Part shown: positions 25,801 through 34,243 of the stretch, piece after piece
Numbering within the stretch: the first letter of the stretch is position 1
Layout of the letters: each line of letters begins with the position of its first letter
Assembly (NCBI RefSeq): GCF_020667845.1
Contig: NZ_JAFMPQ010000013.1
Coordinates: forward strand, 1-64,000
Direction of reading: 5' to 3'
DNA: 64,000 bases
From: Cognatishimia sp. F0-27
GTDB lineage: Bacteria > Pseudomonadota > Alphaproteobacteria > Rhodobacterales > Rhodobacteraceae
Made by a program: the position numbers and the translations under genes
Notes under the pieces: model-generated
Told to the model about the DNA's origin: nothing
The model's database searches: none
The model's input: the letters and a program-made list of their open reading frames with translations, nothing else

Positions 25801-26004
25801 TCAGATCCCTTCTGCGATGAGGCGGATCACGTAGCTGGCCGAGCCCATGGCCGCGCCCACGGCCGTGACCATGATCCACCAGATCAGGCGCTCCAGCCGG
25901 ATCTCAGTGCGCTCCAGCCGGCGCAGGGCATCGGCCATGGTCGCCTGCAGGCGGCCGAATTCCGCGCCGCGCTCGCGCCAGCGCTGCTCGTCGTCTTGCG
26001 TCAT
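25801..26004 (-). CDS. Holin-like small membrane protein (67 aa)
   Basis: Residues 1-37 form a charged amphipathic helix (GAEFGRLQATMADALRRLERTEIRLERL). Residues 40-62 form one membrane helix (IWWIMVTAVGAAMGSASYVIRLI). This one-helix layout with an N-terminal coiled coil is that of XhlA-type phage holin accessory proteins. It sits just before the lysis cassette, so a lysis role is likely but not shown. Confidence 0.62.
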   Translation of the reverse strand: MTQDDEQRWRERGAEFGRLQATMADALRRLERTEIRLERLIWWIMVTAVGAAMGSASYVIRLIAEGI

Positions 26005-26024
26005 GGATGGTCTCGCAGAGGCGT

Positions 26025-28988
26025 TCAGGTTTGAACCAGATTGAGCGTGAAGCCCGTCGGCGGTCCGCCGAGGATCTTGGGCGTGGGGCCCAGATCATGC
26101 GTCACTGTCAGCGCGCCATCGGTGCTGCTCGGCGTCCCGGTCCCGTCGTTGAAATACAGCAGGAAGGGATCGCCCCCACCTTGGGGCGGCAGGAGCCCGG
26201 TGAGCGTGACCGCCCCGCGCAGATTGGTGGCGTTGTTGATGTTGATCCCCTTGTCGGCCTGGCCGGTGGCGAGACAGGCAATCGCGACGTTGGTGAGCGT
26301 CACATCGTTGACCTCGTCGAAGACGAGGAGCCAGTTGTCGCCCGAGAGATTGGCGTCGGTGACGGTCCAGTTCTCCAGCGTCAGCCCGTCGACATGCAGG
26401 AAATACATGCCCGTCACCTCGGTGCCGGGCTCCGGGCTCGCTGGGAGGCCCGTCGGTCCCGTCGCGCCTATGGTCCAGTCCTTCAGGAGGAGGCCCTTGG
26501 CCTGCATCCGGCTGCCGGCATGGCTGTTGTGACGGATGTCGAGCCAACGGTCGCGGATGTTGATGGCGTCGACATTGCGGATGACGACATCGCGCATGAA
26601 GAGATCGCTGTGCCGGCTGTTTTGCTTCATGTTCAGGATGCGCCAGCAGCCGTCGATGGTCAGCCCGTCCACGGTTACGTCCCAGGCGCCGGGCACGATC
26701 GAGAGCGCGTTGCCGTCATAGTCCTGCACCGTGTTGTCGAGCACCTGGATGTTCTCGTCAAAGATAAACTTGTTGTTGCCGATCCGGATCGCATCCGTCG
26801 CCTCGTCGGGGTTCAGGTCTGGGCTCACGGCGGCAGACGTGCGGTCCCGGGTGACGAGGTTCCGGCGGATGATGATGCCGGTGTTCCAGTTCCCATGGGT
26901 ATCGATCGACGAGCTGGTGTCGTCGGCGCAGTGGTTGTCCTCCGCGATGCAGCCGCCGGAGCTCGACCAGAACTCGATACTGTGCCGGCAACCCTCCAGG
27001 TAGGAGTTCCGCACCACCGAGTTGCGCTCACCCTTGCGGAAGGAGACGCCATAGCCTTCGCCGGCATCGATGGACCCCGGCCGCCCAATGGTCAGGTTGT
27101 CCATGACATTGCCGTCACCGGTATCGAACCGCACCGCCTGGCCCGTCCGCCGGAAGTCGGTGGTCTTGGCGGGGTCCATGTCGAAACTGGCATCCCGGAT
27201 CGTGCTGCCCACCATGAAGCGGCACCAGATGTACTGGTGATCCCAGGCGGACGCGCTGCCATGGGCCTTGGCGCCCACGAAGCTGCCGCCCTTCAATATG
27301 AAGTTTTCGACCGGGTCGACCTTGAAGGCGAAGGCCTGCCAGGCCACGAGCTTGTTCTTGCCCAGCGTGCCAGTCAGCGTGACCGTGTTACCGGTGATCG
27401 CTGCGATTTGGTGCAGCTCTTCATTGATGGCAATGAGCGTGCCGCCGTAATCGGCTGGATAGGTGATATCGAGATCCGGCCCGATCTGGTTCGGATCGGG
27501 CGAGAAATCCATGAACTGGTTATTGAGATAGCCGGGCAGTTCGGCCGTGCCGACCACCAGCCAATCGCCGACCGAAAGCCCGGCCGCGTTCGCCATGACG
27601 ATTGTGCTGGAGCCCGCAGCGGCGTTGGCCTGCAAGAGCGAACCCTGCAAAAGCGTTACGGTGGATGGATCCGAAGTCTCCCAACTGCCGACCGGGTTGT
27701 CCTTCGGGACATCGATCTCGAGCGGATCGGCCACGGTGATGGTCTTGGCCACAGGGTCGGTCGCGGCAACGAAGCAAGTCGTGCGGCTTTCGTCGGGATG
27801 GTAGTTCTTGCGCGTTGTATTGGTGCGAATCTCGATGATGGATCCCGGCACAGCAGCCGTCAGAAGCGCCTCGGTGTCGGGATCCGGGGTCTTCAGATAC
27901 AGCACCGTGTCGCCAGCAGAGGAGTCCGCGCCGATCACCGCCTCACTGCTCATGGCCGGATCTTTGACCTTCTCGCCCCAGATGAAAAACTGGCCCCAGT
28001 AATCCGCGCCTTCGCCGCGCTCGATGGTGTTACCGGTGAGATCGAGCGTGATGTTGCGCGCCCGTGAGCTGGGCGGCGGCTGCATCCGGCCAGTTAGGTG
28101 GATCGCCCCGCTAGGGCTGTCGAGATCGACGATGGCGCCATCGGGCGCGTCGTTCGGCAGGACATTCTGCAGAAACCACTCAAGTGGCACTTCGGCCGGG
28201 AACGCGGTGGCATCGCCCCAGCCGGACCAGTCGGCACCGGCCGCGTTGTCACTAAGGGGCGGGGTTGCGCTGTGATCGGTGAAGACGTCCGACCAGATGT
28301 AGGTCGGCAGCGTTGGCCCCACGGGCGGAACGACAGGCTGGGGCACAAGCACAGCCTCTGTTCTCCGCCGGATCTCGATGAGCGGGATGGAGGTGATCGA
28401 GCCGAGGCGTTCGAGGCTCAGCGTCACGTCAAGCTCGTCGGTGTCGAAGCGCACCGGCACGTCAAACTGGAAGGCTGCGGTGATCGCGACACCGGACGAA
28501 GGTGCCATATCGAAGGTGACAAGGCCGGTGGTGGCGTCGAGGGTCCAGCCGCTGGGCTGCTCGATACTGTCCAGTGCGACCGTCACAGAGCCGGCCACCG
28601 GCTTCTCGATTACGCGGGACCAGGTCTGATCGCCCGAGGTATAGTGCTTGACCAGCTGGAATTCCGTCTCCGTCCCATCCCCTACACCGATCAGCTGATC
28701 GCTCGCCGCAGGCGCCTGCGATGGCAGGCAGGATTTGTAATCGCCCCAATCTTTAAACCGGAACCCATAGAGTCGGCCGTTCCGGGCCTCGAAAAACGCA
28801 ACAACGGCGGCAAGGTCATCGGCGCGCCGGAGGCCGTAGGCCAGGTCATACCGCCGACGGGAGTTGGACCAGCTCGCGTTGCGCTCCTCGGCGCCAGACG
28901 CCAGTGAGACGATCTGTGTCCGCCGGCTCGGTCCGCCGCGCGCGCCGCGGCTGATGTCATCGGGAAACCGCACTTCGTGGAAGCTCAT
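26025..28988 (-). CDS. DUF2460 tail protein fused to a long beta-helix fibre (prophage A)
   Basis: A 987-residue fusion. Residues 1-210 are DUF2460 (GTA gene 12 type; starts SFHEVRFPDDISRGARGGPSR and includes GFRFKDWGDYKSC). Residues about 330-900 have the Asn/Asp/Gly-rich, short-strand periodicity of a right-handed parallel beta-helix (SVVRNSYLEGCRHSIEF, GIIIRRNLVTRD, IQVLDNTVQDYDGNALS), as in pectate-lyase-like tailspikes. Ordinary DUF2460 proteins are about 210 residues, so the extra about 780 residues make it both a baseplate part and a likely polysaccharide-binding or degrading spike. It overlaps the tape measure stop by one base. Confidence 0.85.
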   Translation of the reverse strand: MSFHEVRFPDDISRGARGGPSRRTQIVSLASGAEERNASWSNSRRRYDLAYGLRRADDLAAVVAFFEARNGRLYGFRFKDWGDYKSCLPSQAPAASDQLIGVGDGTETEFQLVKHYTSGDQTWSRVIEKPVAGSVTVALDSIEQPSGWTLDATTGLVTFDMAPSSGVAITAAFQFDVPVRFDTDELDVTLSLERLGSITSIPLIEIRRRTEAVLVPQPVVPPVGPTLPTYIWSDVFTDHSATPPLSDNAAGADWSGWGDATAFPAEVPLEWFLQNVLPNDAPDGAIVDLDSPSGAIHLTGRMQPPPSSRARNITLDLTGNTIERGEGADYWGQFFIWGEKVKDPAMSSEAVIGADSSAGDTVLYLKTPDPDTEALLTAAVPGSIIEIRTNTTRKNYHPDESRTTCFVAATDPVAKTITVADPLEIDVPKDNPVGSWETSDPSTVTLLQGSLLQANAAAGSSTIVMANAAGLSVGDWLVVGTAELPGYLNNQFMDFSPDPNQIGPDLDITYPADYGGTLIAINEELHQIAAITGNTVTLTGTLGKNKLVAWQAFAFKVDPVENFILKGGSFVGAKAHGSASAWDHQYIWCRFMVGSTIRDASFDMDPAKTTDFRRTGQAVRFDTGDGNVMDNLTIGRPGSIDAGEGYGVSFRKGERNSVVRNSYLEGCRHSIEFWSSSGGCIAEDNHCADDTSSSIDTHGNWNTGIIIRRNLVTRDRTSAAVSPDLNPDEATDAIRIGNNKFIFDENIQVLDNTVQDYDGNALSIVPGAWDVTVDGLTIDGCWRILNMKQNSRHSDLFMRDVVIRNVDAINIRDRWLDIRHNSHAGSRMQAKGLLLKDWTIGATGPTGLPASPEPGTEVTGMYFLHVDGLTLENWTVTDANLSGDNWLLVFDEVNDVTLTNVAIACLATGQADKGININNATNLRGAVTLTGLLPPQGGGDPFLLYFNDGTGTPSSTDGALTVTHDLGPTPKILGGPPTGFTLNLVQT

Positions 28989-29842
28989 CAGAGGTTCCTC
29001 CGACCAAGGGCCACGGCGCGGGAGATGTCCGCCGCGATCTGCGTGCGGCTCTGGCGAAAGCTCTCGGCATCTCGGGCATTGATGGTGACATTGACGGCGG
29101 GCGCGCCGGATGGGTTCCCGTCATAGGCAACCGTTTCCCGGCGCGACAGAACCCGCTCGCCGCGCTGCAGGATTGCGGGAACCTCGTCATGGCGAAGGCC
29201 TGTCATGCCGCCGCCATGCATCCGCGGTGCATTGGCGAATGCCATCGCAGGCACCATACGGCTAGGCGCAGGACCGCCAACAAGCCCGCCCGCATGAAAC
29301 ACATTGGCGAAGATCCCGCCCATGTTGCCGAGCGCGCCTGAAAGCGCGTTTGCAATCGGGCCAAGAATGAACTTGCGCGCTCCGATCTTGGCGAGATCGG
29401 CAATGATGGAGATGGTTAGCTCGCGGAAGTCCAGCTTGCCCGTCTTGACGAACTCACCGATGGCCTGTTCTGCGCTGTTGAAAGCGGAGACGAGAGCATT
29501 GCCGATATCAGCGCCGACCTCGCGCGCTTTCTTGGCATAGTCAGACACCGAGGCGATCACCGCCTCCCATCCGGTTTTTGACTGCTCGGCTCCAGCTCGG
29601 GTATCTGCACCCGCCTTCTTACCGGCTGCACCGGCGGCGCTTGCCGCATCCGCCGTGTCCTCCAAAGCCGCATCGAGCCGCTCGGTGGCGACCACCGCCT
29701 CGTCGAGCGCCACGTCTTGTCCGGACCCGGACATCAGGTCACGCAACCTTTGCCAGGCGGTCATTGGCCGCGCGGCAGTATCGCCGAGCATGCCGGCGGC
29801 CTCACGATACCCATCCGAGCGTCCGCGCGCGGCATCGGCCAT
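28988..29842 (-). pseudogene. Phage tail tape measure protein, 3' fragment only
   Basis: The last about 284 codons of a GTA/lambdoid-type tape measure gene. An Ala/Gly/Lys-rich helical stretch precedes IANALSGALGNMGGIFANVFHAGGLVGG, and MHGGGMTGLRHDEVPAILQRGERVLSRRE is the very typical C-terminus. Full-length proteins are several hundred residues longer. In the tape measure frame a TGA occurs four codons before the first ATG (29842), and the sequence beyond belongs to an unrelated gene. The 5' part was therefore lost at the junction with the defence island around 29845-29860. Confidence 0.85.
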
Positions 29843-30479
29843 GCCGGACGATCAACATGATGGACGCCGGGTGTGTTTCAGTTGCGGGCAGATCGAGCGC
29901 TTTCACCGTGCAGGAAATCTCGGGTTTCAGCTCGAGCACCCCCTTGATCTTGGCTGCCAGCACCACCTCGTCGATTGCGGTCGCATCGAGGGCGACATGG
30001 TTTTCGAGCTCGACCTCGAAGGCGTCATAAAGCTTTCCATGCTCACGAAACTGTCGTGCAAAATGAAAGCTTTCCGCGTCCTCAAACGTTTCACGCGCAT
30101 TGAGATAGGTCCAAATGCTTCTGCAGAGCTGGTCTGGCTGCCGGTCGAACTCCTGCGACTGCGCATCATCGAGTTGCTGATCGACGATGGTCGTGAGGGA
30201 GGTCACGCCCTTTCCGTCGGCGAGCGCCCGGATTCGGCGTGATCGTTGCTCTGCCGGTCGCAGTTCATCCTGGTCAAATTCAGAGAGCGTTTGGATGAGG
30301 TCCAGCCGAAACGCCTCCACGGCACCGTCATCTGTCAGGTCAGATGGGTTATCTGGCAGGGCGAAATCTGGCTCGTTTTCGCCCTCTCGGACGGCAAGCG
30401 CTGCTCGAGCAAGGTCGATGCGCGCATCTTCGATCAACGCAAGAATATTTGGACCGATCGGAATTGCTTTGCGCGCCAT
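29802..30479 (-). pseudogene. Unknown protein truncated at the island/prophage junction
   Basis: Starts at MARKAIPIGPNILALIEDARIDLARA, preceded by GAGAGGTGAG at proper spacing, so the 5' end is genuine. About 205 residues of acidic, mostly helical sequence follow (DFALPDNPSDLTDDGAVEAFRLDLIQTL, ARQFREHGKLYDAFEVELENHVALDATAIDEVVL). From about 29858 the frame runs antisense-like through tape measure sequence and stops at 29802, so the native 3' end is missing. I do not recognise the family. It may be an island cargo gene cut by the recombination that also removed the tape measure 5' end. Confidence 0.6.
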
Positions 30480-30674
30480 GAACTCACCTCTCAATGCATG
30501 CTGTCTCTCAACTTGATTCAACCTCCGATAATCGTTGACGAAAGGCAGTTCCACAAGGGTCGATGTTCACTACCTGTTCGCATTTCGATTGGCAGTCCAA
30601 AGCGCATGTCCCACAAAGGGCTGCCAGGTGGCTTTTGGTTGGTAACGACACCAGCAAGCACGGCCGCCCTAGAC

Positions 30675-30878
30675 ATGAAACGACCCAACCCCTTACCACC
30701 CGACTATATGACGCCCGCGGGACGCCGCGCCGAGCTGTGCGCCCTGCTGGCTGTCGGGCTGGTTCGCTTACGGATGCATGATCAGGCGGAAGTATCTGAC
30801 GAAATTGGAGAAAGTAGCCTACACTATCCAGCCAACGAATGGCGTCATGCAACTCCAACTCACCGGAGAGACGCATGA
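30675..30878 (+). CDS. Small protein of the DUF2924/recombinase cassette (67 aa)
   Basis: Starts MKRPNPLPPDYMTPAGRRAELCALLAVGLVRLR and ends SSLHYPANEWRHATPTHRR. I recall very similar small proteins directly before DUF2924-recombinase pairs in alphaproteobacteria; their function is unknown. The stop overlaps the DUF2924 start by ATGA, which strongly supports the reading. It is rich in Arg and Leu at 14-35 and could be a short helical DNA- or protein-binding factor. Confidence 0.75.
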   Translation: MKRPNPLPPDYMTPAGRRAELCALLAVGLVRLRMHDQAEVSDEIGESSLHYPANEWRHATPTHRRDA

Positions 30879-31327
30879 CCAAACAAGATCCCATTCCCGC
30901 CCGCCTGGCCTCACTCAAGACAACATCGACGCCAGACCTAAAGGCTCAGTGGCGCGACCTGTTCGACAGCGAACCGCCGCCGTTCAACCGCCGCTACCTT
31001 GAAAGCCGCCTCGCATATCGCATCCAGGAACTGGCCTATGGCGGCCTGAAGCCAGAAACGGTGAAGCGGCTGGAAGCCCTTGGCGAACAACTTGATGGCG
31101 GCGATCGCAAAAAGAGCCGCATCCGGGCAGATCTGACGCCCATCGTCGGGACGCGGTTGATCCGCGAGTGGCAGGGCATCGAGCACGTCGTTACCGTCAC
31201 CGCCGACGGTTTCGACTGGGAGGGACGGCCCTACAAATCGCTTTCGGCCATTGCCCGCGCAATCACCGGCACACGCTGGAACGGCTGGGTCTTCTTTGGC
31301 CTGAAAAACCATCGGAGGGGCGCATGA
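30875..31327 (+). CDS. DUF2924 domain protein
   Basis: A 150-residue DUF2924 protein: LKAQWRDLFDSEPPPFNRRYLESRLAYRIQELAYGGL (about 20-56), then a conserved C-terminal part with GTRLIREWQGIEHVVTV and SLSAIARAITGTRWNGWVFFGL. The family is almost always next to a large serine recombinase and is thought to be a recombination partner; its mechanism is unknown. Translational coupling by ATGA exists on both sides (67-residue gene before, recombinase after). The start at MTKQDPIPA has GGAGAG 4 bases upstream. Confidence 0.9.
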   Translation: MTKQDPIPARLASLKTTSTPDLKAQWRDLFDSEPPPFNRRYLESRLAYRIQELAYGGLKPETVKRLEALGEQLDGGDRKKSRIRADLTPIVGTRLIREWQGIEHVVTVTADGFDWEGRPYKSLSAIARAITGTRWNGWVFFGLKNHRRGA

Positions 31328-32634
31328 CCAAACCGATTGTCCGGAAACTTCGCTGTGCGATCTACACCCGAAAATCCTCCGAGGAAGGACTCGAGCAGGA
31401 GTTCAACTCGCTCCACGCGCAACGGGAGGCCTGCGAGGCCTATATCGCCAGCCAGCGCTCCGAAGGCTGGGTGTTGGTCCGAGATCAGTATGACGACGGT
31501 GGCATTTCCGGCGGGACACTCGACCGCCCCGGGTTGCAGCAGCTGATAGCGGACATTGAAGACGGGCTTGTCGATGTGGTGGTCGTTTACAAGATTGACC
31601 GTCTCAGCCGCTCGCTGGCCGATTTTGCCAAGCTGGTTGAGGTGTTCGACCGCAATGACGTGACCTTCGTATCGGTGACGCAGTCGTTCAATACCACCAC
31701 CTCCATGGGCAGGCTGACGCTGAATATCTTGCTCAGCTTCGCCCAGTTCGAGCGTGAGGTGACGGCCGAGCGGATCCGCGACAAGGTTGCCGCGAGCCGG
31801 AAAAAGGGCATTTGGATGGGCGGGGTGCCGCCCTACGGCTACCGCGTGGAGAACAGGAAACTGTTGATCGACGACGAGCGCGCCCCGCATGTCCGCTGGA
31901 TCTTCGCCAAGTTCCTCGAGATCGGCTCTGGCACAGAACTAGCGCGCGAGGTCGCGAAACGCGGCATCCGCACGCCGCGCGGCAACCGGATCGACAAGAA
32001 GTACCTCTACAGGTTACTCAACAACCGCGCCTATATCGGCGAGGCGGTCCACAAGGGCGAAAGTTATCCGGGCGAGCACGACGCCATCATCGACCACGAA
32101 ACGTGGGACCGCGTCCACGCCATCCTTCAGGAAAGCCCCCGCAAGCGCGCCGCACGGACCCGAGCCGAGACGCCGGCGCTGCTGAAGGGGTTGTTGTTCG
32201 GGCCAGACGGGGCTGTGTTCTCACCGACACACACCCGCAAGGGCGGCAAACTCTACCGCTACTATGTCAGCCAGACAGTCCTGAAGCACGGCGCGGGATC
32301 TTGTCCCGTCGGACGGGTGTCCGCGGGTGAAATCGAAAGCGCCGTCATGGATCAGCTTCGCGCCGTCTTCCGCCAGCCCGAAATCGTGGCCGGAACATGG
32401 AAGGCCGCGCGCAAGCATGCCGATGACATCACGGAGACCGACGCCCGGACAGCCCTGCAGAAATTTGACCCGCTGTGGGATGAACTCTTCCCCGCCGAGC
32501 AGTCGCGCATCGTGGCGCTGCTGATCGAGCGCGTCGATATCGGCACGGACGGGCTCAATGTCCGACTGCGCGTCGATGGCCTAAGTGACCTTGCGCGCGA
32601 GGTGCTTGCAAGCGGCATCGAGGCGGCGGCATGA
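31324..32634 (+). CDS. Large serine recombinase (resolvase/invertase superfamily)
   Basis: Site-specific recombinase of 436 residues, the probable integrase or excisionase of the island. The resolvase domain (1-155) has YTRKSSEEG with the likely nucleophile Ser18, VVVYKIDRLSRSLADF and FAQFEREVTAERIRDK. The recombinase domain (about 170-280) includes PPYGYRVENRKL and GIRTPRGN, then a YRYYVSQ region with few cysteines compared with typical zinc ribbons. The C-terminus is helical. The start MTKPIVRKLRC overlaps the DUF2924 stop. Its attachment sites were not identified. Confidence 0.93.
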   Translation: MTKPIVRKLRCAIYTRKSSEEGLEQEFNSLHAQREACEAYIASQRSEGWVLVRDQYDDGGISGGTLDRPGLQQLIADIEDGLVDVVVVYKIDRLSRSLADFAKLVEVFDRNDVTFVSVTQSFNTTTSMGRLTLNILLSFAQFEREVTAERIRDKVAASRKKGIWMGGVPPYGYRVENRKLLIDDERAPHVRWIFAKFLEIGSGTELAREVAKRGIRTPRGNRIDKKYLYRLLNNRAYIGEAVHKGESYPGEHDAIIDHETWDRVHAILQESPRKRAARTRAETPALLKGLLFGPDGAVFSPTHTRKGGKLYRYYVSQTVLKHGAGSCPVGRVSAGEIESAVMDQLRAVFRQPEIVAGTWKAARKHADDITETDARTALQKFDPLWDELFPAEQSRIVALLIERVDIGTDGLNVRLRVDGLSDLAREVLASGIEAAA

Positions 32635-33023
32635 CCAGCAGGACGCCGATCCCGGATACTCTCACGCTCCACGTCCCGTTTCGCGTCGTGAAGCGCGGAG
32701 GGCGGAAGGAAATGCAGTTGCCCGAGGGCGCAGAGCTGGTGCGGAGAACTGATAACGCGCTGGTCAAGGCACTCTCGCGTGCGTTCCGGTGGAAGCGGAT
32801 GCTGGAAACAGGTGACTTCGTGACCATCGCCGAACTGGCGGAACACGAAGGGATCGCGCCGTCCTACATGACCCGCGTCCTACGGCTCGCGCTGCTCGCG
32901 CCTGACATCGTGGAGGCGATTTTGGATGGGAAGCAGGGGCCAGAGGTTACGCTGGTGAGAGTGCTGGAGGCTTTCCCAGTTGAGTGGGAGAAACAACGTT
33001 TTTCACAGAAAGAAACTACGTGA
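32631..33023 (+). CDS. HTH protein of the recombinase cassette (130 aa)
   Basis: A basic 130-residue protein coupled to the recombinase stop by ATGA. The middle part KMLETGDFVTIAELAEHEGIAPSYMTRVLRLALLAPDIVEAIL (about 55-100) is a ParB/KorB-like helix-turn-helix. Proteins of this type commonly follow the DUF2924-recombinase pair. A role as recombination directionality factor or cassette regulator is a guess. The 147 bases to the convergent DUF4420 gene hold no recognisable gene. Confidence 0.8.
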   Translation: MTSRTPIPDTLTLHVPFRVVKRGGRKEMQLPEGAELVRRTDNALVKALSRAFRWKRMLETGDFVTIAELAEHEGIAPSYMTRVLRLALLAPDIVEAILDGKQGPEVTLVRVLEAFPVEWEKQRFSQKETT

Positions 33024-33170
33024 ACGGCCCTCAACTGCCGTTGGTCGTTTCGCAATTATCTCCGGGGCAGCTTCAATAAAGCTGATATCCAGGGCAGCGC
33101 GTAGGGCGGCCATTCAAGCCACGGCCAACCAATCCTTCGAGGGTCAGTTTTGCTCAGAAGTAACCAGTCC

Positions 33171-34232
33171 CTAATTGTGCAGTCTCAGGATCGCTTCCAC
33201 GACGCGTCGGACACCTAGGATGGGATTTTTCGAACTGATCGTAGCGGGAAGCTCCATGCGGAAAGTGACCGACTGGGCATCCACATGCTGATGGGTGATG
33301 ACGTCATCGCGCCTCAGGACCTCAACTCCTGGGTCTGCCATGTCGTACCCACGAACGAAGGTCACGCTAAACTTAGTCGTAAAGGGTGCTTCGTTGACCA
33401 TCGTGGCATGCTCGTATCCGATGCCGGACTCCGTGCCGTAAACAGACACGCGCTTGAGGAACTCGTCGACCAAGCCGCTAGCCCCGGTGGCGTTGAGACG
33501 CTCCAGAATGCTCTCCACCAAGAAAGGGATCGACAAAGCTGGCGCATTGAGATCGGCTTGGCACAGGCCGATGCTTACAAGGAGTAGACGCGTTTCACCT
33601 GCCGTGTCATCACTGGCAGGGGTAGGTTCAATCTGGTGGATGCCATGGATGGCATGACTTGAGGTTGTGCCAGTAGTGGTTTTTATTTCTACGCCCGTGC
33701 CTTCCCATATGAAGTCCCTTGCCGAGCGACGCCAGCCATCCCAAGCTTGCACGATTGGTCCGACCTGAGGATCGGTCGCCCGTCGGCAAAGAGCGTCGAG
33801 TAGTAGCAGTTCCCCGATAAGTCCGAGGATCGCATTCTCGGAGATTTCCAAGCGCTTAATGGCAAGTTCGATCAGCGGTTCGGTGACGGCAAAGGCGCGC
33901 TCCAAATTGGCATCAGCCTTCTCGCGCAGCAGTTCAGCGGCAATAAATGCACCGACCTGGTCGAAATGCCCCAGCGCAGGCAAGCAAATGCGGTTTGCGC
34001 TCAGCGGAGGCAGAGTTTCGCGGTGCCATGCGTGGTAGTGAAGCGCAGTCTTCACTGCGTCGGTCCGGGGCCTTAACTTGTCGCCTGCCAGGAACAGTTC
34101 CAAATGGCCTCGACTGTTCCGAGCGATCCCAACCACCTTCGCATCCGTCAACCAAGTAATGGCCCGGTCATCTCCATTTGTGCCCGCCGGAACGACGTTG
34201 ATCTGGTTTAGAACTGCTTCGTAGCTGGTCAT
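33171..34232 (-). CDS. PD-(D/E)XK nuclease family protein (DUF4420)
   Basis: A 353-residue predicted restriction nuclease. The core is ISENAILGLIGELLLLDALCRR (about 130-151, with the acidic Glu of the first helix), then SARDFIWEGTGVEIKTTTG (about 170-188), which gives the Asp and the E-x-K of the PD-(D/E)XK catalytic set. Proteins of this family are known from operons with Z1-domain ATPases and 5mC methyltransferases. It is the last gene of the leftward system, 11 bases after the Z1 gene. It should be the DNA-cutting subunit, restrained on self DNA by the methyltransferase; this is inferred from the family context. Confidence 0.85.
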   Translation of the reverse strand: MTSYEAVLNQINVVPAGTNGDDRAITWLTDAKVVGIARNSRGHLELFLAGDKLRPRTDAVKTALHYHAWHRETLPPLSANRICLPALGHFDQVGAFIAAELLREKADANLERAFAVTEPLIELAIKRLEISENAILGLIGELLLLDALCRRATDPQVGPIVQAWDGWRRSARDFIWEGTGVEIKTTTGTTSSHAIHGIHQIEPTPASDDTAGETRLLLVSIGLCQADLNAPALSIPFLVESILERLNATGASGLVDEFLKRVSVYGTESGIGYEHATMVNEAPFTTKFSVTFVRGYDMADPGVEVLRRDDVITHQHVDAQSVTFRMELPATISSKNPILGVRRVVEAILRLHN

Positions 34233-34243
34233 GAGAGTTCCTT

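Noticed and set aside
16940-29842. Chromosomal gene transfer agent cluster
   Set aside because: DUF2460, DUF2163, NlpC and host-specificity proteins match GTA genes 12-15, but embedded lysis genes, DUF2793 fibres, a truncated tape measure and a second diverged copy fit temperate phages better.
30508-30918. Leftward 136-codon open frame before the DUF2924 cassette
   Set aside because: It is antisense to the conserved 67-aa gene, has no good ribosome site and shows no recognisable family.
32980-33174. Short rightward frame after the cassette HTH gene
   Set aside because: It overlaps the HTH gene end and the DUF4420 stop, with no ribosome site. It could be a gene relic, but the evidence is too weak.
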